From positions 1-64,000 of the forward strand of contig NZ_JASJOU010000001.1 in NCBI RefSeq assembly GCF_030068605.1: a stretch of 64,000 nt of DNA, in the 5' to 3' direction. Below the pieces are notes generated by a model. That model was not told the origin of the DNA, made no database searches, and saw only the letters and a list, made by a program, of their open reading frames with translations. The stretch is from Xanthocytophaga agilis. Lineage in GTDB: Bacteria > Bacteroidota > Bacteroidia > Cytophagales > 172606-1. Shown one piece after another: positions 59,347-64,000 of this stretch. Each line of letters starts with the position of its first letter. The first letter of the stretch is position 1. Both the position numbers and the translations under genes were made by a program.

Positions 59347-60024
59347 ATGGAAAACACTTCTCAAACATTTGAACAAACAGAGCGGACTACGCTTACAAGA
59401 TCTCTCAAAAGAGGAACCTACGACAAGCAGACTATTTATGATATTCTGGATGAATCATTGGTTTGCCATGTATCGTATGTTCAAAATGGACAGCCTTTTA
59501 TGATTCCGATCAGCTATGGGCGAATGGATGACAAGCTATATATTCATGGTTCTGTGGGTAGTCATTTTTTTAGAGAGCTGGCCAAAGGAATAGATGTTTG
59601 TATTTGTATCACTCTGCTGGATGGACTGATTCTTGCGAGATCGACATTCCATCACTCTGTAAACTATCGGTCTGTGGTTATTTTTGGTAAGACAGAACTT
59701 GTTACAGATGAGGAAGAAAGATGGAAAGCTTTGGAATGTTTTACAGAACATATTATTCCTGGTCGTTGGAATGATGCCCGGCAACCCAATGCCAGTGAAA
59801 TGAAAAAGACAATGGTAATCTCTATCCCTCTGGAAGAAGCTTCTGCCAAAGTACGTACAGGCGGGGTAAATGATGACGAAGAGGATATGGACTTGAATGT
59901 ATGGGCAGGTGTACTACCATTAAAGCTGGTTCCTCAACTACCTGAACCAGATGCTGCTCTTGATTCCAGCATTGTATTACCTGACTACATTAAGAATTAC
60001 AATAATTCAGTGAAAATAGTATAA
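59347..60024 (+). CDS. Pyridoxamine 5'-phosphate oxidase-like flavin-binding split-barrel protein (NimA-like)
   Basis: A 225-residue protein with the FMN-binding split-barrel fold of the PNPOx-like superfamily. The pattern KRGTYDKQTIYDILDESLVCHVSYVQNGQPFMIPISYGR, followed by YIHGSVGSHFF and GLILARSTFHHSVNYRSVVIFG, matches the NimA/general-stress-protein branch rather than true PNPOx. Some relatives reduce nitroimidazoles; others have no known activity. Co-control with a PLP-sensing-type regulator hints at vitamin B6 or flavin metabolism, but this is inference. A stem-loop terminator follows. Confidence 0.85.
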   Translation: MENTSQTFEQTERTTLTRSLKRGTYDKQTIYDILDESLVCHVSYVQNGQPFMIPISYGRMDDKLYIHGSVGSHFFRELAKGIDVCICITLLDGLILARSTFHHSVNYRSVVIFGKTELVTDEEERWKALECFTEHIIPGRWNDARQPNASEMKKTMVISIPLEEASAKVRTGGVNDDEEDMDLNVWAGVLPLKLVPQLPEPDAALDSSIVLPDYIKNYNNSVKIV

Positions 60025-60054
60025 TGTAGTATTATTATAGAATTAACCTGATAA

Positions 60055-60095
60055 AAATGCCTGGGCGAAATCTGTTTCATTCAGGCATTTCCTCT
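60055..60095 (+). terminator. Terminator of the cupin-split barrel operon
   Basis: Stem AAATGCCTG with CAGGCATTT, with an inner GAAA/TTTC stem, then CCTCTTTATT. Confidence 0.55.
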
Positions 60096-60149
60096 TTATT
60101 GTAGAAACAATCATTTTATACTATTTTGAGGGCTTAATCTATTTTACCA

Positions 60150-61181
60150 ATGAAATATATCCTACTCTTTTTTGTTTGTCAGGCAACCTTTGCACAATGG
60201 ATAGTCCAGAACAGTAATACCCAGGCGAGTTTTCGAACGGTAAGTGCTGTTGATAAAAATACATGTTGGGTTAGTGGCTCCGGAGGTACAGTACTCCGAA
60301 CATTAGATGGTGGTGTCTCCTGGCAGAAGCTATCCGTTCCTGGTGCTGACCAACTTGATTTCAGAGATATTCATGCGTTTGATGCCCAAACAGCAGTTAT
60401 TATGAGTGCAGGCGATGGATCAGAAGGAAAGGCAAAATTATACAAGACTATAGATGGGGGAGCTAGCTGGAAGCTGGTCTATTCAACAGATCAGAAGGGC
60501 GTTTTCTTTGATTCCATAGATTTCTGGGATAGACAATACGGTATAGCTTTTAGTGATCCGATAGACGGCAAATTCTATATTATTACTACTTCTGATGGAG
60601 GGGAAACCTGGAAACGGATGAATCCTGAGAATATTCCTGCTGTTAAAAGTGGTGAAGCTGCGTTTGCCGCCAGTGGAACAGCCTTAGTAGTGCAGGGAAA
60701 TACAAACGCTTGGATTGGTACGGGTGGAGAAAATGGTGGAAGAGTTTTTTATTCTACAGATCAGGGCCAAACCTGGCAAGTATCAGAGACAACCATAAAG
60801 GCAGGAAAAACATCTGGCATATTTGGTGTACGCTTTCTGGATGCCAAAACTGGTATCGCCATTGGCGGAAATTACGAAGATGTAAAAGAGGCTTTTCTAA
60901 ATGTCAATGTAACGAAAGACGGAGGTAAGACCTGGACAGCCGCTTCGCAAACTATTCCTGCTGGTTTAAAAGAAGGAGTTGCTATCTACAATAAAAATAC
61001 GTTGGTGGCTGTAGGTCCATCAGGTACTTGTTATTCAATGAATTGGGGTAAGACCTGGACTAAAATTGACGACTCAGCTTTACATGCTGTTAGCTTTGCT
61101 GGAAAGGTTGGCTGGGCTGTAGGAGGGAAGGGGCAAATTGTAAAGTTTAACGATGTTATTCTGAATCAGGAGCCAAAATAG
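60150..61181 (+). CDS. BNR/Asp-box repeat protein, exported (YCF48-like)
   Basis: A 343-residue protein with a signal peptide (MKYILLFFVCQATFAQ) and repeated Asp-box/BNR elements: RTLDGGVSWQKLS, KTIDGGASWKLVY, TSDGGETWKRM, STDQGQTWQVS, KDGGKTWTAAS and NWGKTWTKI. These give a sialidase-type or YCF48 beta-propeller. Several blades share the S-x-D-x-G-x-T-W motif. It probably folds into a six- or seven-bladed propeller in the periplasm or outside the cell. The enzymatic residues of sialidases are not evident. No function is assigned. Confidence 0.82.
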   Translation: MKYILLFFVCQATFAQWIVQNSNTQASFRTVSAVDKNTCWVSGSGGTVLRTLDGGVSWQKLSVPGADQLDFRDIHAFDAQTAVIMSAGDGSEGKAKLYKTIDGGASWKLVYSTDQKGVFFDSIDFWDRQYGIAFSDPIDGKFYIITTSDGGETWKRMNPENIPAVKSGEAAFAASGTALVVQGNTNAWIGTGGENGGRVFYSTDQGQTWQVSETTIKAGKTSGIFGVRFLDAKTGIAIGGNYEDVKEAFLNVNVTKDGGKTWTAASQTIPAGLKEGVAIYNKNTLVAVGPSGTCYSMNWGKTWTKIDDSALHAVSFAGKVGWAVGGKGQIVKFNDVILNQEPK

Positions 61182-61217
61182 AAAGAACTGCATGTAACTA
61201 TAAATTCTCAAAAGTAA

Positions 61218-61246
61218 CAAAAGCCTCTACCAAGAGGCTTTTGTAT
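61218..61246. terminator. Bidirectional terminator between BNR and AIM24 genes
   Basis: A perfect 11-bp stem (CAAAAGCCTCT with AGAGGCTTTTG) and ACCA loop. The core is the same as in the centre of the 76-bp palindrome. Confidence 0.8.
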
Positions 61247-61269
61247 TATAAATGGTGTTTTGCAAACAA

Positions 61270-62052
61270 CTAATCACCATCCAGTAAATTACCCAGGCCA
61301 CCTAAAATAGAACCACCTTCTTTGTTGCTGTTACGTCCATAAGGAGCAAGAGCCTCTACTAGTTTGGATATAGGCATAGATTGTAGCCATACACGGCCTG
61401 TACCACGTAAGGTTGCCAGAAAGAGACCTTCTCCTCCAAACATCATAGAACGTAAACCTCCTGCCTGCTGAATATCAAACTGGATACTAGGTTCAAATGC
61501 TACCACACAACCTGTATCAACACGTAAAGTTTCGTTGTTAAGATATTTCTCAATTACTACACCACCTGCATGAATAAAGGCCAGTCCATCACCTTGTAGT
61601 TTTTCCAGAATGAACCCTTCTCCACCAAAAATACCGGAACCAAGTTTCCTGTTAAAGTGAATGGAAATTTTGGTACCTAGTGCTGCACACAGAAAGCTAT
61701 CTTTCTGAGCGATTAGTGTATTACCTTGTATCTGTGCCAAATCAATAGGCAGAATGGTACCAGGGTAAGGGGCTGCAAAAGCAACTTTGCTACGCTGATA
61801 GCCTCGGTTGGTGAAGTGAGTCATGAAAAGAGATTCACCTGTGAGTAAGCGGGAGCCAACCTGTTTAAGCATACCCATAAATCCACTATTGGCCTGTGAT
61901 CCATCTCCCATTTTCGTCTCAAACTGAATACCATCGTGCATATAAACCATTGCACCTGCTTCTGCTATGACAGTTTCATTTTGATCCAGTTCAATTTCTA
62001 CAATCTGAATGTCTTCACCAATGATTTTGTAGTCAATTTCGTGTGATTGCAT
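61270..62052 (-). CDS. AIM24/TIGR00266 family protein
   Basis: A 260-residue protein of the AIM24 family. The N-terminus matches the family ([21 protein letters not shown]), as do [53 protein letters not shown] and [26 protein letters not shown]. The fold is a triple-layered beta-prism and the function in bacteria is not known; the yeast mitochondrial protein affects membrane complexes. The C-terminus is Gly/Ser-rich. It is 40 bases after a 62-residue gene on the same strand. Confidence 0.9.
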   Translation of the reverse strand: MQSHEIDYKIIGEDIQIVEIELDQNETVIAEAGAMVYMHDGIQFETKMGDGSQANSGFMGMLKQVGSRLLTGESLFMTHFTNRGYQRSKVAFAAPYPGTILPIDLAQIQGNTLIAQKDSFLCAALGTKISIHFNRKLGSGIFGGEGFILEKLQGDGLAFIHAGGVVIEKYLNNETLRVDTGCVVAFEPSIQFDIQQAGGLRSMMFGGEGLFLATLRGTGRVWLQSMPISKLVEALAPYGRNSNKEGGSILGGLGNLLDGD

Positions 62053-62092
62053 GAGGTTAGATAGTTGTTTTTATAAAAAGGTTAAGGTTGCT

Positions 62093-62281
62093 TTAACTGC
62101 TTTTTTTGTCTTTGCGATTTCTTAGTTTTTTATCATCTACCTTTCTATTGAGAAACTCATTGATTTTATCAATGTCGTAGTTGGCTGTAATCTCACCAAA
62201 TGTATTGACCGTAAGTTCCAATCCATCTAGTTCGGGATGAACTTTGGGTTTATTTTCGGAATTTTCTTTCTTTTTTGCCAT
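62093..62281 (-). CDS. Small basic cytosolic protein, unknown function
   Basis: A 62-residue hydrophilic protein. It is Lys-rich at both ends, with a central segment (LDGLELTVNTFGEITANYDIDKINEFLN) that looks like a strand-helix unit. No known family is recognised. It lies directly upstream of the AIM24 gene and downstream of gltX on the same strand and could be cotranscribed with AIM24. The intact frame and clear internal secondary-structure pattern favour a real gene. Confidence 0.6.
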   Translation of the reverse strand: MAKKKENSENKPKVHPELDGLELTVNTFGEITANYDIDKINEFLNRKVDDKKLRNRKDKKSS

Positions 62282-62320
62282 GACTGTAAAGGATTAGAAG
62301 AAGTATAAAGAATTTTGATA

Positions 62321-62355
62321 AAAGCCTGTGCCTTGGTTTTTAACACAGGCACAGG
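62321..62355 (-). terminator. Terminator of gltX
   Basis: A 9-bp perfect stem (CCTGTGCCT with AGGCACAGG) and T-run on the minus strand, 25 bases after the gltX stop. Confidence 0.6.
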
Positions 62356-62379
62356 ATACTGAATATACAAATTTCTTGT

Positions 62380-63945
62380 TTAACCTATCACAACTAATTT
62401 ATCAATAGCTTTTTCAATTCTGTTACTGGTTTCTTCTTTTCCCAAAATGTCCATGATTTGCATAAGATCAGGTCCGTGTCCAGCGCCTGTCAATGCTAAT
62501 CGAAGTGCTGGCATAACTTTTCCAATTTTGACTCCTGCCTTTTCCAGGACTGTATGCAGCGTTGCTTTGGCTATTTCTGCATTGAACTCTGTTATAGTAA
62601 CCAATTCATCTTTAAATGCTGTTAATAGAGTCACAGATTCCTGATTCCACTTGCTTTGTACAACCGATTCTTCATACACTGCTGGTTCCTGGAAGAGGAA
62701 TTCTATTTGTTCATGAATTTCCTGAGGAAAGGTAACCCGTTCTTTCATCAGATGAACAATTTTACTTGCTTTCTCCTGAGAACAAGTGATATTTTTTTGC
62801 TGTAAGGCATTTATTAGTCCTTCTGCTAATTCTGAATCGGGTTTTTGACGCAAATAGTGCTGATTAAACCATTTGGCTTTCCGAATATCAAATTTAGACC
62901 CCGTTTTATGTATTCTTCCCAATGTGAAGCTGTCAATCAATTCATCCAGTGAAAATAACTCTTTATCTGTACCATCATTCCAGCCAAGTAAAGCAAGGAA
63001 ATTGATTAGTGCTTCTTTATAATATCCTGCTTCCCGATACCCAACAGATGTAATATCTTCACCATCGGCATTTGTTCCATTCCATGTTAATGGGAAGATT
63101 GGGAATCCCATCTCATCGGCATCCCGTTTGCTAAGTTTTCCATGTCGTTCTTCAATAATTTTACCTTTTTCATCCAATAAATCAGGCTTTAGAATCAACG
63201 GCAAATGGGCAAATTGAGGAGCTTCCCACCCAAGGAACTTGTACAATAATATATGCAAAGGAGCAGATGGAAGCCACTCGTCACCCCGAATCACGTGGGT
63301 GATCTGCATCAAGTGATCATCTACAATATTGGCCAGGTGATAGGTAGGTAATCCATCTGACTTCATCAATACTTTATCATCTAATGTATTGGCATGTACA
63401 ACCACCCAGTCACGAATTAAATCTTTGAAGCGGATTTCTTCCTTCATAGGAACCTTAATCCGAATTACATACGGCGTTCCTGCATCAATTAATTGCTTTG
63501 TCTGATCTTCATTCAATGTCAGAGAGTTACGCATTTGGGTACGTGTCAATGCATTATAGGACGTATTGGCTGCTCCTGCTGCTTTTAAGCGCTGACGCAT
63601 AGCCTCAAGTTCTATATCTGTATCAAAGGCATAATAGGCTTTCCCTTCATCCAGTAATTGCTGTACATATTTCTGATAAATTTCTTTCCGTTCAGACTGG
63701 CGGTAGGGGGCATGTGGACCTCCAACGCCCTGTCCTTCGTCAATATGAATACCTACCCACTTTAGTGATTCTATAATATATTCTTCCGCTCCGGGTACAA
63801 AACGCTTTTGATCAGTATCTTCAATGCGGAGTAACATTTTTCCGCCCATTTTCTTTGCAAACAGATAGTTAAATAGGGCTGTACGAACCCCACCAATGTG
63901 TAAAGCCCCCGTTGGGCTAGGTGCAAAACGAACTCTTACTTCCAT
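62380..63945 (-). CDS. gltX: Glutamyl-tRNA synthetase
   Basis: A 521-residue class I aminoacyl-tRNA synthetase that charges tRNA-Glu. The nucleotide-binding signature FAPSPTGALHIGG (HIGH motif) is at the N-terminus and HGKLSKRDADEM (KMSKS motif) about residue 270. The sequences RIEDTDQKRFVPGAEEYI, HVIRGDEWLPSAPLHILLY and the C-terminal anticodon-binding helical domain fit bacterial GltX. Start at ATG 63945. Length is typical. The gene sits near the right edge but is complete. Confidence 0.97.
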   Translation of the reverse strand: MEVRVRFAPSPTGALHIGGVRTALFNYLFAKKMGGKMLLRIEDTDQKRFVPGAEEYIIESLKWVGIHIDEGQGVGGPHAPYRQSERKEIYQKYVQQLLDEGKAYYAFDTDIELEAMRQRLKAAGAANTSYNALTRTQMRNSLTLNEDQTKQLIDAGTPYVIRIKVPMKEEIRFKDLIRDWVVVHANTLDDKVLMKSDGLPTYHLANIVDDHLMQITHVIRGDEWLPSAPLHILLYKFLGWEAPQFAHLPLILKPDLLDEKGKIIEERHGKLSKRDADEMGFPIFPLTWNGTNADGEDITSVGYREAGYYKEALINFLALLGWNDGTDKELFSLDELIDSFTLGRIHKTGSKFDIRKAKWFNQHYLRQKPDSELAEGLINALQQKNITCSQEKASKIVHLMKERVTFPQEIHEQIEFLFQEPAVYEESVVQSKWNQESVTLLTAFKDELVTITEFNAEIAKATLHTVLEKAGVKIGKVMPALRLALTGAGHGPDLMQIMDILGKEETSNRIEKAIDKLVVIG

Positions 63946-64000
63946 GTAGTCGATAAGTAAATAAATCTGGAAATGATATATTGCTACAGAGTTAGCAACT

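Noticed and set aside
1-64000. tRNA, rRNA, tmRNA and prophage
   Set aside because: I scanned intergenic regions for typical tRNA elements (GGTTCGA-type loops and CCA ends), rRNA segments and phage genes and recognised none. A covariance-model search would be needed to exclude small RNAs.

Overview
The window reads as chromosome from an AT-rich member of the Bacteroidota, most likely order Cytophagales. The grounds are: candidate promoters with a TTG, a 17-base spacer and TAnnTTTG; few Shine-Dalgarno sequences; many lipoproteins with Bacteroidota-style lipoboxes; a type IX secretion (Por)-like C-terminal tail at the left edge; and Bacteroidota-typical families (DUF1573, short arginine decarboxylase, metallophosphoesterase fused to a BamA-like barrel). 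I see no rRNA, tRNA, CRISPR array, prophage or insertion sequence. Taxonomy is inferred from style, not from a database match.

Layout. 1-9.6 kb: end of a secreted protein, a serine beta-lactamase-like lipoprotein, DNA photolyase, KdsB (lipopolysaccharide Kdo activation), a PQQ dehydrogenase with an embedded cytochrome c domain, an acetyltransferase, a lactonase and PspA. 9.7-17.2 kb: two TerD proteins, an MBL hydrolase, a lipoprotein gene interrupted by an in-frame TAG, a DUF1990 protein, a perfect 76-bp palindrome, a YyaL/DUF255 thioredoxin-fold protein, RidA and an O6-alkylguanine DNA alkyltransferase. 17.3-31.1 kb: M14 peptidase, arginine decarboxylase-like enzyme, a 48-residue lipoprotein, GmhB-like phosphatase, DUF423, GH18 and GH20 enzymes that together suit chitin-oligosaccharide use, DUF1573, a RecD-like helicase, a Nudix hydrolase and an arginyltransferase-like protein.

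31.2-48.3 kb is a nearly complete cobalamin locus. A minus-strand operon of eleven genes (Ni/Co transporter, SDR-like protein, cbiX, cobI, cobJ-cobH, bluB, cobL, cbiG-cobM, cobK, cbiD, UreH-like transporter) lies directly behind a cobalamin riboswitch at 42353-42516. Upstream of the riboswitch on the same strand are cbiA and cbiB, and diverging from cbiA are a PduX-like kinase, cobQ and a threonine-phosphate decarboxylase. Together these cover metal import, corrin ring construction by the cobalt-early route, amidation, the aminopropanol linker and the lower ligand. Uroporphyrinogen methylation, corrinoid adenosylation and the final nucleotide-loop assembly genes are not in the window.

48.4-64 kb: lspA, then a membrane-anchored class III nucleotide cyclase followed by an HD-domain protein with a Pycsar-type (PycTM) membrane effector domain. 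This pair is the best candidate for an unusual signalling or anti-phage module here. After it come a PAP2 phosphatase, an SdiA-regulated-like lipoprotein, a 1211-residue metallophosphoesterase-BamA fusion, a MocR regulator divergent from a cupin and a flavin-binding split-barrel protein, a BNR-repeat protein, an AIM24 protein with a small partner, and gltX.

The most notable observations are the cyclase/HD-PycTM pair, the perfect 76-bp palindrome, the amber-interrupted lipoprotein whose frame stays open for 69 more codons, and the architecture of the riboswitch-controlled cobalamin operon.
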